Source: a virus. Taken from it: DNA of 32,547 bases. This document shows positions 1 through 6,612 of this stretch, in pieces. Location of the stretch: the IMG/VR virus record IMGVR_UViG_3300006990_000099, positions 1 to 32,547 of that record; one strand, written 5' to 3'. The notes beneath the pieces are model-generated. The model worked only from the letters and a program-made list of their open reading frames with translations, was not told the DNA's origin and did no database searches. The position numbers and the translations under genes were made by a program. Position 1 is the first letter of the stretch; every line of letters begins with the position of its first letter.

Positions 1-147
1 ATCTACGTGATTAAAGTGAAGAGCAGCAGGATGTGCATTGAAACCACAAACTTTACAACCAAACATAGTCTTCACTCTATCTGTGTAAGCCCTATGCTTA
101 CGTCTCCTCTCTTGAAAGTACTTACTCTGATTAGGCCAATGTGTCAT
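1..147 (-). CDS. HNH endonuclease-like protein, C-terminally truncated by the window edge
   Basis: Reading leftward from an ATG that overlaps the upstream stop as ATGA, the frame stays open to the window edge (49 codons). The N-terminus is basic, followed by FGCKVCGFNAHPAALHFNHVD-like residues: a CxxCG zinc knuckle and then an L-x-F-x-H-V-D stretch. This is the start of the Cys-containing HNH nuclease fold found in phage homing and packaging nucleases. The catalytic C-terminal half lies outside the window, so activity cannot be judged. It is the last visible gene of the leftward operon and is translationally coupled to the GIY-YIG gene. Confidence 0.72.
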   Translation of the reverse strand, partial: MTHWPNQSKYFQERRRKHRAYTDRVKTMFGCKVCGFNAHPAALHFNHVD

Positions 148-761
148 TCTTCTATCCTATTAATAATATCTATGGCTTGTTCTACTGACATCTTAAACCA
201 TTCACCGTTTTGTTTTTTGTCGTGACCCATGTGGATCTTCTGAGCCTCTACATGTGCAATACTTTCTGCGACATGTCTATCAGAAAACTTTTTCATGTAG
301 GCATACTCATGGTTTCTATGTGGAGTTGATGTATGAAACTGTCCTATTCTTCTATCTTCATAGCCTGTTTCAACTATCCCAATCTTTACCCAACCTTCAA
401 AGCAAGGTGTAGTCACGACATACACATATCCCTCTGATGATTTTATTCTTTTACTTTCCTGAGTAAATTCACCTACTATAATCTTTGCATCTTTATTCAT
501 CTTAGCCACAACTTCTGCCCAAGTTTTAAAATATCCTGGAGTGTGGTATCCAAGCAACACAAACGGGTGAGGGTCACGATCTTTCCTTGTACCTTTAGGT
601 ATGTAACCATCCTTATATTCAGGCTTAGCTTCTGCTACATACATCCTTCCTTTGTTTCTTTTACTGTGTGTAGACAGGCGTTGGCGCGGCTTGCCGTGTA
701 GCATATACCACCATTCGCCATCAATAAATTCTGCGTTAGCAAGGTTAAGTTTATTATTCAT
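144..761 (-). CDS. T5orf172 / GIY-YIG-type nuclease-like protein
   Basis: A 205-residue protein. The C-terminal half carries a T5orf172-type GIY-YIG layout: GYVYVV at about 111-116 (in place of GIYxxx), WVKIG at about 124-128 (in place of YVG/KIG), an arginine pair at 137-138, a glutamate near 172 and NGEWF at 185-189. The N-terminal ~100 residues are basic and aromatic-rich and not recognised; they may bind DNA. Family members act as DNA-cutting or DNA-binding domains in phage genomes. The start overlaps the primase stop by 8 nt, so the two are coupled. Alternative: a DNA-binding protein with a degenerate nuclease domain. Confidence 0.75.
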   Translation of the reverse strand: MNNKLNLANAEFIDGEWWYMLHGKPRQRLSTHSKRNKGRMYVAEAKPEYKDGYIPKGTRKDRDPHPFVLLGYHTPGYFKTWAEVVAKMNKDAKIIVGEFTQESKRIKSSEGYVYVVTTPCFEGWVKIGIVETGYEDRRIGQFHTSTPHRNHEYAYMKKFSDRHVAESIAHVEAQKIHMGHDKKQNGEWFKMSVEQAIDIINRIEE

Positions 762-1545
762 TGTTCAACATTCCTTCTAGCTTTTTCATGTCATCTTCTA
801 CTCTGTATTTAACATCGTCGTTTAGCATGTAAGCCATAGTGCGTAGCCCTGTCCATGCCTGTATCTCTGACCTGTACTTGATAGTCTTATCTATAGCATC
901 AGGATCAAGAGCAATAACAACCCTATTATATTCACCTATCTTCTCCATATGCTTGTCGGTTAATTGTGTACCAAGAATAGCCATGCTAGTTATATGCGGA
1001 AACTCTTGGTATGCAACGATAGCTGACACAACATCTTCAACAATAAATAGGACAGATCCTGTACCTATCGTGTAGTAGTCAGCTTTGCCAGTGTAGCGAT
1101 ACCATTTAGGGTGCTGCGTATTACCTACAGCCCTACCGATAGCGTCTACCATGCGCCCCTTGTGGTGTATCGGAAATACAACACGCTCATCCTTAACGTC
1201 ATAAAGTAAATTATCTATTGCTAAGCCCCAACGCCTTACAAACCTGTTAAACTTTAGGTGTGTAGGCATAGGCTTCACCACATACTGTGGTATCTCCATA
1301 GTCTCTTTCTCCCTATGTCGTTTTTGCTCTGCAGTTTGTCGCATAAGCATCATTATTTCTGCAGCAGTCAAATCAGTGTGGATAAAACCACCGATAGTGC
1401 AGGTATTTTTGTAGCAGTTATATTTTACTACACCATTGTCGTTGGTTGCAGTGAAAGTGTTACGCCCACCACACACAGGACAGTTACCACGATGGTTCTC
1501 ACCCGTAGTCAGGCATAGATCACCGACATACTTACGAATCTTCAT
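754..1545 (-). CDS. DNA primase, T7 gp4-like primase part (zinc finger + TOPRIM), no helicase domain
   Basis: A 263-residue protein. A Cys4 zinc finger (C22, C25, C44, C49) recognises template in this family. A TOPRIM-type core follows, with VED at 169-171 after a hydrophobic strand and ALDPD at 212-216, the metal-binding acidic motifs. The protein ends about 45 residues after the DxD motif, so the RecA-type helicase domain of T7 gp4 is absent. Three tandem ATGs occur at the start; the third is chosen because AAGGGG lies 8 nt upstream. A longer in-frame start exists inside the integrase gene. The 5' end overlaps the integrase stop by 14 nt. It should make RNA primers for phage replication with a separate helicase, which is not seen here. 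Confidence 0.85.
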   Translation of the reverse strand: MKIRKYVGDLCLTTGENHRGNCPVCGGRNTFTATNDNGVVKYNCYKNTCTIGGFIHTDLTAAEIMMLMRQTAEQKRHREKETMEIPQYVVKPMPTHLKFNRFVRRWGLAIDNLLYDVKDERVVFPIHHKGRMVDAIGRAVGNTQHPKWYRYTGKADYYTIGTGSVLFIVEDVVSAIVAYQEFPHITSMAILGTQLTDKHMEKIGEYNRVVIALDPDAIDKTIKYRSEIQAWTGLRTMAYMLNDDVKYRVEDDMKKLEGMLNNE

Positions 1546-2440
1546 CATCATTACCCCTTGCTGCCAAAGCTCTGCTTGCACCACTGAATGTATTGACCAT
1601 GTAAGGCTTTAATGATGCAGGGTTCACATGCCCTGTTACTTGCATGATACCTACTAGGTCAACCCCTGCTTCCATCATTTCAGTAACGGCAGTACGGCGC
1701 AGCGACATAGCTGTAAGCTCTCTAGGTAGATTAGCTTCGTCCAGTACCTCATTGATAAGAGGCGCTATTTCATTCAAGCCGTAGCGTCTGACCTGACCGC
1801 GATCCAGTGATACCTTTGGTGCAACGTAATCTTGAAAGCCAAAATCTTTGTGCTGCTCACGTAACATCTTGCAAAGGTTCTGACTGATAGGCAGGTGCAC
1901 ATCTGCGCCCCTCTTAGATTGTGTCAGATCCATGCGGCATTGATCCAGATCCAACGTATCCCATGTCAGGGTACGCATATCACCAGTACGTTGACCCCAA
2001 TCATAAGCCATGTGAACGATCAACCCAATGCTTCGCCACCGCCACTGGCTGTACGCTGTGGATAGGAAGGCCTTTACAGATACCCGATCCCACTTAGTCT
2101 TTGTTTTACGCTCTGTGCTAGTCTCTATGAGGCTCACAGGGTTATGTCGCATGACATCCTTGGACATGCTGTACTTCCATGCCCTAGATAGTACAGACTT
2201 TGTGTAATTAGCTGTGCGTATGCCGTGATCTTGTTCCCACTTCTCATAGGCTTTGTTTAGCATACCTGCTGTAACATCTTCGATAACCTTACTGCCAATA
2301 GATTTATTAACTCTAGCCAAATGATACTCATAGTCTTTCTGGCTGCGAGGGCTGAGCTTAGCAAAGGCAGGGCTGTGCAGATAGTAATCAATAAGCTTAC
2401 TTACCTTGTCTGTTGCCTTTGGGATCTTTACTTTTCTCAT
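1532..2440 (-). CDS. int: Tyrosine recombinase / phage integrase
   Basis: A 302-residue protein with an N-terminal SAM-like core-binding region (about 10-110) and a C-terminal catalytic domain. Visible active-site residues are R151 (QRTGDMRTLTW), K176 (TQSKRG), R248 (MSLRRTAVT), H271 (TGHVNP) and the likely nucleophile Y280 (LKPYMVNT). The His usually found three residues before the second Arg is Met245. The chosen start has AAGGAG 10 nt upstream; an ATG 19 codons earlier lacks a ribosome-binding site. The protein would recombine attP with a host attB, implying a temperate phage. No tRNA fragment or attP core was identified nearby. Sitting inside the leftward operon, it is likely co-expressed with the primase. 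Confidence 0.93.
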   Translation of the reverse strand: MRKVKIPKATDKVSKLIDYYLHSPAFAKLSPRSQKDYEYHLARVNKSIGSKVIEDVTAGMLNKAYEKWEQDHGIRTANYTKSVLSRAWKYSMSKDVMRHNPVSLIETSTERKTKTKWDRVSVKAFLSTAYSQWRWRSIGLIVHMAYDWGQRTGDMRTLTWDTLDLDQCRMDLTQSKRGADVHLPISQNLCKMLREQHKDFGFQDYVAPKVSLDRGQVRRYGLNEIAPLINEVLDEANLPRELTAMSLRRTAVTEMMEAGVDLVGIMQVTGHVNPASLKPYMVNTFSGASRALAARGNDDEDS

Positions 2441-2460
2441 TGTCCTTGTCTCCTTTTTTA

Positions 2461-2484
2461 CTGGGGGGCATGTTGCCCGCCCAG
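2461..2484 (-). promoter_or_regulatory. GC-rich hairpin in the integrase mRNA leader
   Basis: On the minus strand CTGGG-c-GGGC, loop AACAT, GCCC-CCCAG forms a 9-bp, almost all-GC stem with one bulged C. It ends about 20 nt upstream of the integrase start, just before its AAGGAG. There is no T-run after it, so it is not a standard terminator. It could attenuate or stabilise integrase mRNA or mark a processing site. The structure is seen in sequence; the role is inference. Confidence 0.55.
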
Positions 2485-2505
2485 TGTGATGCATCATCGT
2501 GAGGG

Positions 2506-2634
2506 TTATCGCAATCCTTTTCGCTTTGCACTGCTTAGCTCCTCATTGCTAGTAAACATCAAAGCAACAAAACCAATTACATAAGCAGCACAAATTAATA
2601 ACACGATGCTATAATTTAAAATGAAGGAAACCAT
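2506..2634 (-). CDS. Small single-pass membrane protein (42 aa)
   Basis: A mini-gene starting with ATG 6 nt after an AGAGG ribosome-binding site and overlapping the end of the preceding gene by 19 nt. Residues 3-28 form one long hydrophobic segment (SFILNYSIVLLICAAYVI and on), followed by an acidic then basic tail (SNEELSSAKRKG). This fits an inner-membrane anchored peptide with a short charged C-terminus. It lies directly upstream of integrase. Function is unknown; superinfection exclusion or a holin-like role are possibilities, but nothing in the sequence decides. Confidence 0.55.
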   Translation of the reverse strand: MVSFILNYSIVLLICAAYVIGFVALMFTSNEELSSAKRKGLR

Positions 2635-2750
2635 ACATCACCTCTACTATCTAACTCAGTTACATGCGCCAGATCTGTGCGTAGGAAATCAGCGCGCTTA
2701 AAGTCACCTTCCCACTCTAGATCATCTATCTGCCTCTTCAAAGAATACAT
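2616..2750 (-). CDS. Small hypothetical protein (44 aa), start revised
   Basis: The open frame extends 23 codons further upstream, but that part overlaps the preceding 54-residue gene. A better start is the internal ATG preceded by GAGG with 6-nt spacing, directly after the upstream TGA (TGAGGAAGCTTATG). The product begins MYSLKRQIDDLEW and is helical and charged, with no recognised domain. It sits in the leftward operon between two equally short genes. Confidence 0.5.
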   Translation of the reverse strand: MYSLKRQIDDLEWEGDFKRADFLRTDLAHVTELDSRGDVWFPSF

Positions 2751-2758
2751 AAGCTTCC

Positions 2759-2923
2759 TCACTGATATGCAGTTTCGCGGGGTATATACTTCTCCACCCT
2801 TGCTTTGACGTTTTCCCATCTAGAATACTTCTCCAATAGTTTATCTACTTCAAGTTGGTTCTTTGTGCTGATGTAACAGAAGTCAAAACCTTTAGCATCA
2901 CTAAGCCAGATACGATAGGTCAT
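2759..2923 (-). CDS. Small hypothetical protein (54 aa)
   Basis: The ATG overlaps the stop of the winged-helix gene as ATGA, a typical coupling in this operon. The product, MTYRIWLSDAKGFDFCYIST and onward, is mixed alpha/beta with an amphipathic C-terminal half rich in Lys/Glu. No family is recognised. Its coding status rests on the 4-nt overlap and on the next gene starting right after its stop. Confidence 0.5.
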   Translation of the reverse strand: MTYRIWLSDAKGFDFCYISTKNQLEVDKLLEKYSRWENVKARVEKYIPRETAYQ

Positions 2924-3132
2924 TTAGGTGAACCCTGCAGGTAGTAACGCACATACCGTTGATTGGTGACAGGGTGCCACTTCTTCATAGATAGAATGTC
3001 GTAGCCCTCTTCACGCATCTCTTGGATACGCTTGGTCAAGCTGCTGATGCTGTATTCAATCAGAGCTTCACGCACTGTGATTGAACCTGCAGTTTTAAGG
3101 TGCTTCAAGATAGTTTGTTTTTGATTAGTCAT
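2920..3132 (-). CDS. Winged helix-turn-helix protein (70 aa)
   Basis: The small protein fits a winged helix: helix 1 in NQKQTILKHLKTAGSITVRE, a recognition region ALIEYSISSLTKRIQEMREEG, then a basic beta wing YDILSMKKW...RYVRYY. Phages often carry this fold as a small DNA-binding regulator. The second of two ATGs is preferred because AAGG lies 9 nt upstream and it overlaps the upstream stop as TAATG. It is the only clear HTH regulator candidate in the left arm, so it could act on the repeats in the divergent control region; that link is inference. Confidence 0.7.
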   Translation of the reverse strand: MTNQKQTILKHLKTAGSITVREALIEYSISSLTKRIQEMREEGYDILSMKKWHPVTNQRYVRYYLQGSPK

Positions 3133-3359
3133 TACCATTTTCCTTTTCTAATCATCCAATATGACCAACATGTCATACAATGTCCTTTTCCACAGATCAA
3201 GTCGATCAAAAATACCAAGTTAAACCTGTGATCTTTTTGCCACTGATAGTTACGTGCACTGAAAGTTTGGTTCGATGAACCCCCTAGCAGTACGTTAAAC
3301 CAGACAGAGGTGGCAATGCCTAGTCTATACAAATAGCTATTCATCCTTAATAATCTCAT
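3132..3359 (-). CDS. Conserved small phage protein with LLGGSSNQTFSARN motif
   Basis: Up to 75 residues, with an alternative ATG five codons in. The core FNVLLGGSSNQTFSARNYQ followed by a hydrophobic helix (RFNLVFLIDLICG) and HCMTCWSYW resembles a widespread small phage protein with a (L)LGG...(E/Q)T(L/F)SAR signature, seen near replication or lysis genes in other phages. The function of that family is not known to me. Hydrophobic helices suggest membrane association. It overlaps both neighbours by a few bases. Confidence 0.6.
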   Translation of the reverse strand: MRLLRMNSYLYRLGIATSVWFNVLLGGSSNQTFSARNYQWQKDHRFNLVFLIDLICGKGHCMTCWSYWMIRKGKW

Positions 3360-3540
3360 CGCTTAATTCTTGGAGTGCGAAAAATACTTCTGCTCTGTGC
3401 ATCCAATATTTTGTTTGCTTAATACAGAAAAAGTCGTCAATCTCTGGGTCTGAAACAATTGTATCTTCAATATCCTGACTGATAATTGCTTGAAGTGTTA
3501 TCATTTGTTCATGCGTCAATTTAAGATCATACGTTTTCAT
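3337..3540 (-). CDS. Acidic small hypothetical protein (67 aa)
   Basis: Acidic, mostly helical product (MKTYDLKLTHEQMITLQAII at the N-terminus) with no recognised domain. It overlaps the upstream gene's stop (ATGA type) and the next gene's start by 23 nt. The arrangement is typical of small early phage genes that bind host proteins; function unknown. Confidence 0.6.
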   Translation of the reverse strand: MKTYDLKLTHEQMITLQAIISQDIEDTIVSDPEIDDFFCIKQTKYWMHRAEVFFALQELSDEIIKDE

Positions 3541-3740
3541 GCTGTCACCCCTCTTACATAGCCCTCTAAGATGGCTTGCACTTCATCTAATATATCGTTG
3601 AAACGATCCTGCGCCTCTTCTGTGTAGCGCTCATCACCGTTTTCATCCTCAACATAGATGTCATCAAGGTATGCGTCATTCATCCATGCTTCTGCAATCT
3701 CTGCAGATAACTCAAGAAATGTTTGATTAGATATGTTCAT
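3537..3740 (-). CDS. Very acidic small hypothetical protein (67 aa)
   Basis: Strongly acidic (for example NDAYLDDIYVEDENGDERYTEE), helical, with no Cys and no hydrophobic segment. The net charge recalls DNA-mimic or host-inhibitor proteins, but no family is recognised and this is only a compositional remark. It is coupled to both neighbours by 4-nt overlaps. Confidence 0.6.
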   Translation of the reverse strand: MNISNQTFLELSAEIAEAWMNDAYLDDIYVEDENGDERYTEEAQDRFNDILDEVQAILEGYVRGVTA

Positions 3741-3931
3741 TTTCTTTTCCTTAACTCTTGGCTGTATGTCATAGACTGATCAGCGTAATAGTTTTCACGA
3801 TTAGGGTTCCAACCGTGCATCGCCTCTTTAGCTGCACGGCAGTCACTAATTACATATTCTAAGGACTCTTTAGATAAAGTCTTAGCGTGGGCTTCCCACT
3901 TCTTAAAATCTTCTGATGTTGCACCTGACAT
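3737..3931 (-). CDS. Small hypothetical protein (64 aa)
   Basis: Helical product starting MSGATSEDFKKWEAHAKTLS and containing AAKEAMHGWNPNRENYYADQ near the C-terminus. It resembles small phage or bacterial proteins in which a short helix pair ends in a Tyr/Asp-rich tail, but no function is assigned. Its ATG overlaps the methyltransferase stop by one base. Confidence 0.6.
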   Translation of the reverse strand: MSGATSEDFKKWEAHAKTLSKESLEYVISDCRAAKEAMHGWNPNRENYYADQSMTYSQELRKRK

Positions 3932-4656
3932 TATACCGTTACTCCATTTGCATAATACACTGCACTAGCAAAACCACGGGGCGTTGCGCTGCGTATGTTC
4001 TTAGTCTTCATTGATTTACCGCCAAGCTTGCGGTGTTGCTTGCTGTAACCCTCTTCTGGCTCCACTGGCAAGCGGGCGGGCATAGTAAAGCCATTACCTG
4101 TCCACAGGCATGTCTTTTTAGGGTATGCATCACGCGGTGCAATATACTCAGGCCATGTTGGGTGCTCAGCATTGCTCTTGCAGATATAGCCACCATACTC
4201 ATACGGTTGGAAGCAGTGATCAGGCTTGCGCCACAGCGTTGCCAGTCTAGAGACAGGGTTCTCAATAAAGAAAGGCACCCCAAGCTCATTAAATAGCTGT
4301 GCACACATCATTGCATAGTTTGCTGCTTTGATCTGAAACAAAGGGTCTTTCTGTGCTTTGCGCTTGAAGTGTGCTGCACCTGATACAGCCAGATCTGTAC
4401 AGACAGGGAAGGCCATGCCAAAGACAACGTTTTCAAACTGCAGGTTGACTGCAATATTGTTGAGCACATTCTGGTCATGCAGATCTGCTTTGACATACTT
4501 GATGCTGCCACCGCTGCCATACACATCTGTGACTGTATCATCGTGCTGTATATCAAAGGCAAGGCAGCTATAACCTGCTTCTGCCCACGGCTTGAGAGCC
4601 TCGCCTGTGTAATCGTAAAGGCTGATGACATACTTATCTACATTAATATTCGACAT
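3931..4656 (-). CDS. Dcm-like DNA cytosine C5-methyltransferase homologue, short phage form
   Basis: A 241-residue protein. The SAM-binding strand VISLYDYTGEALKPWAEAGY with FDIQ, a motif IV-like FPVCTDLAVSG (candidate catalytic C86, with PVC in place of the usual PPC), and motif VI-like FIENPVSRL (ENP at 132-134) followed by LWRKPDHCFQPYEYGG and KKTCLWTG match a common short phage family usually called DNA cytosine methyltransferase. A clear target-recognition domain is missing, so specificity or even activity is uncertain. The start has AGAGGA 8 nt upstream; 12 further in-frame codons exist upstream. Likely role: modification of phage DNA against host restriction. Confidence 0.75.
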   Translation of the reverse strand: MSNINVDKYVISLYDYTGEALKPWAEAGYSCLAFDIQHDDTVTDVYGSGGSIKYVKADLHDQNVLNNIAVNLQFENVVFGMAFPVCTDLAVSGAAHFKRKAQKDPLFQIKAANYAMMCAQLFNELGVPFFIENPVSRLATLWRKPDHCFQPYEYGGYICKSNAEHPTWPEYIAPRDAYPKKTCLWTGNGFTMPARLPVEPEEGYSKQHRKLGGKSMKTKNIRSATPRGFASAVYYANGVTV

Positions 4657-4816
4657 GATTGATTTCCTCTTCAATGATAACTCTGTGACCACTTAGGGCC
4701 AATTCTTTGACACGATCAAGCGCTAATTCAAGATCAAGATACCAACTTTGATTGTGTTGCTCATTTGCAACATTGGTTGTTGCAACGTACCACATGCTTT
4801 TGCCTGTCAATCTCAT
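4643..4816 (-). CDS. Small hypothetical protein (57 aa)
   Basis: Starts with an ATG overlapping the upstream TGA as ATGA and ends 14 nt inside the methyltransferase gene. The product (MRLTGKSMWYVATTNVANEQ and on) has a beta strand, a LDLELALDRVKELALSG helix, then an acidic tail. Proteins of this plan, a W-Y-V/A strand followed by a helix with A..RV..LA, are common small phage orphans. Function unknown. Confidence 0.6.
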   Translation of the reverse strand: MRLTGKSMWYVATTNVANEQHNQSWYLDLELALDRVKELALSGHRVIIEEEINHVEY

Positions 4817-5034
4817 TTCAAATGCTCCGCAAACTCTATCGCTGCCTCTGCCATCAAGCAGCGCATTTCTTCCAAGCCATAATCATGCAGCCGATAAACG
4901 TATTCGCTGTCATATCCATTATCCTCAAGCCACACAGCCAGATCATCAATCATTTGTTCACTGGCAAGGGATAGCTCCGCTGCGTCTTCATTAAAGTAAG
5001 CCGCTTTGGCTTGTTCAAAAGTAAATGTTTTCAT
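4813..5034 (-). CDS. Acidic small hypothetical protein (73 aa)
   Basis: Begins MKTFTFEQAKAAYFNEDAAE and is almost wholly helical and acidic. The repeated (D/E)-x-x-Y and helix pattern gives no family match I recognise. It is coupled on both sides by 4-nt overlaps, so it is very likely translated. Confidence 0.6.
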   Translation of the reverse strand: MKTFTFEQAKAAYFNEDAAELSLASEQMIDDLAVWLEDNGYDSEYVYRLHDYGLEEMRCLMAEAAIEFAEHLK

Positions 5035-5201
5035 CTATCCATAATCCTATGTTCTCTAAATTCTACACTGTAGCCGCGTTTTTCCCATCTATCTGCGGCA
5101 CGTTTCATAGATTTTCCTGCAACCTCACAATCGCCTTTGTAAGGCCTTGTCTGGAAAATGATTTCACCTTGTTTATTTATCACGACAATAGAATAATCCA
5201 T
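5031..5201 (-). CDS. Small hypothetical protein (56 aa)
   Basis: Product MDYSIVVINKQGEIIFQTRP followed by a basic helix (AGKSMKRAADRWEKRGYSVEF). The beta-hairpin then helix layout is compact. The chosen ATG forms TGATG with the upstream stop; an ATG five codons earlier is possible. No family recognised. Confidence 0.55.
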   Translation of the reverse strand: MDYSIVVINKQGEIIFQTRPYKGDCEVAGKSMKRAADRWEKRGYSVEFREHRIMDR

Positions 5202-5650
5202 CAATCCATGCCCCATCTTTTAGCAATTTCAGCCAATTTCTTTTTGTTGCCAACTGGCAAATACACGCCATAAACGTCTAGAACCTTGCGCCTGTCACGT
5301 TTGCGCTTTGCAGTATCAACCCAAGTTTGACCTTGCGGCCCCAGCGCTAATACATGGCCCTCAACACGCACCACATAAAGCACTACATCACCGTGCGTTT
5401 TGAAATGCTTTTCAATATCACCGCGCAAGCTTCCTACCGTACTATCTTTTTTGCAATGCACTGCAGTCTTTACGCTGCGGAAACCATATAAGGAACCTAT
5501 AGCGCGTTTAAGATCCGGCCAAGTGTGAAGGTAAAGCGTTTTTTCTTCGACGCCTAAAATCTCAGCAATAGCCAACCCACAAATATTCTTGCGCGGGTTG
5601 TCAGGATTGTTTGACGTTTGCATGAGGTATTTTCTTTTAAAGTATTGCAT
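5201..5650 (-). CDS. Putative papain-like cysteine peptidase-fold protein (149 aa)
   Basis: A Cys near the N-terminus at the start of a helix (NICGLAIAEILGV, C24), a His in a beta strand (VVRVEGHVLALG, H99) and an Asp after a Trp (TWVDT, D112) follow the order Cys-His-Asp of papain/C39-like folds found in small phage proteins. The rest is basic. No catalytic Gln before the Cys is evident, so activity is uncertain. Alternative start: ATG nine codons in. Neighbours are unknown small genes. The assignment is inference from motif order only. Confidence 0.4.
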   Translation of the reverse strand: MQYFKRKYLMQTSNNPDNPRKNICGLAIAEILGVEEKTLYLHTWPDLKRAIGSLYGFRSVKTAVHCKKDSTVGSLRGDIEKHFKTHGDVVLYVVRVEGHVLALGPQGQTWVDTAKRKRDRRKVLDVYGVYLPVGNKKKLAEIAKRWGMD

Positions 5651-5858
5651 CTTTTATTTCTCCAGTTTGTTGCCGCATCAATCCATATGACAGACCCAGA
5701 TGCCCGCCATATTTTTTTGGTTTATCGGTAAAGCGAAGCGCTAAACGCGCCCGCCTCTTTTGCTTTTTATATCGCCATAAATGCAGCATTGTCTCTTGCC
5801 GCTCAAGCGCTTGCTCTAATGCTTGCGCCTTGCGAATTGCTTTTAACGGGTTTTTCAT
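5637..5858 (-). CDS. Basic small hypothetical protein (73 aa)
   Basis: Arg/Lys-rich helical protein (AQALEQALERQETMLHLWRY, then KKQKRRARLALRF) with no recognised domain; a nucleic-acid-binding role is possible from charge alone. The start has AAGGTG 6-7 nt upstream and overlaps the previous stop as ATGA. Confidence 0.6.
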   Translation of the reverse strand: MKNPLKAIRKAQALEQALERQETMLHLWRYKKQKRRARLALRFTDKPKKYGGHLGLSYGLMRQQTGEIKDAIL

Positions 5859-6073
5859 TTTGTCACCTTAACTTGATGAGGGCGCGGCGCGTTTAGGTTT
5901 ATTTCAAAGCGCAACCCGCCTAAGCAATCGCGCCCCACAATAACGCAATCAAGCTTGCGGGCTAATTGTTTAGCCTCTTTAAGCTTATTATAGGCGCTTA
6001 TATTGCTACCCAAAATTGCAAGCGCTTGGCCGTGATCAAATTGCTTGTGCAAATATATGGTTAAATTTTGCAT
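5855..6073 (-). CDS. Small hypothetical protein (72 aa)
   Basis: A predicted alpha/beta mini-protein: MQNLTIYLHKQ, a helix KLKEAKQLARKL, a strand DCVIVGRDCLGG. No family recognised. It is packed against its neighbours with no gap. Two AAGCTT hexamers fall inside it, part of an unusual cluster reported separately. Confidence 0.58.
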   Translation of the reverse strand: MQNLTIYLHKQFDHGQALAILGSNISAYNKLKEAKQLARKLDCVIVGRDCLGGLRFEINLNAPRPHQVKVTK

Positions 6074-6358
6074 TTATTCTGCCCCCATTGTTGCAAGCTT
6101 AAACGTCACTAAGCCGTTCAAGCTTATTTCATGCGCGGCAATTGTACGCGAAACAAAATCTATTTCAGGAAAAGCCGCCAATAAATCATCCAAGCTTTTT
6201 TTGTGCGATACGATACGAACCACGTTTGCGCGGGCGCTTGTGTGCAAGCTTTTTTCGGGGCACCTAAACTTTGCCGCAATCATACTAGCGAAATGCGCTT
6301 GTTCTTCGCGGGTTGTGTCTCGGTTTGATAAGCCGGTTATTCTGAACGCTATTTGCAT
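6074..6358 (-). CDS. Small hypothetical protein (94 aa)
   Basis: Starts MQIAFRITGLSNRDTTREEQ with GGAAGG 7 nt before the ATG. The beta-alpha-beta-like pattern (RITGL, helix EEQAHFASMIAAKF, VVRIVSH strand, helix SLDDLLAAFPE) would suit a small ferredoxin-like or RRM-like fold, which is a guess. It contains four AAGCTT hexamers. Function unknown. Confidence 0.6.
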   Translation of the reverse strand: MQIAFRITGLSNRDTTREEQAHFASMIAAKFRCPEKSLHTSARANVVRIVSHKKSLDDLLAAFPEIDFVSRTIAAHEISLNGLVTFKLATMGAE

Positions 6359-6375
6359 TGTGTTTCCTTCCTAAG

Positions 6376-6585
6376 TTAAAATCTATTATCGACATACATG
6401 CCAAGCAATTGCTCGCGCTTTTCTAAAACGGCGCGTATAAATGCATGACGTTGATCACGCGCAACCCGCGTTTTGCTATGCGGTTTTAAGCAATCGTGCA
6501 CGGCTTCAATAAAGCGTTTAGGCGATTGACCCACGCCACCCGCGCGGCGCTCAATATGGCAATATGCTGAGAATGTTAAATCCAT
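6376..6585 (-). CDS. Small basic hypothetical protein (69 aa)
   Basis: Begins MDLTFSAYCHIERRAGG; a Cys-His pair and many Arg are visible but no known motif. The start is preceded by AAAGGATATAAAATC. That leader repeats the AAAGGATATA sequence of the divergent control region, probably through its Shine-Dalgarno core. Confidence 0.6.
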   Translation of the reverse strand: MDLTFSAYCHIERRAGGVGQSPKRFIEAVHDCLKPHSKTRVARDQRHAFIRAVLEKREQLLGMYVDNRF

Positions 6586-6612
6586 GATTTTATATCCTTT
6601 TGATATGGGGTT

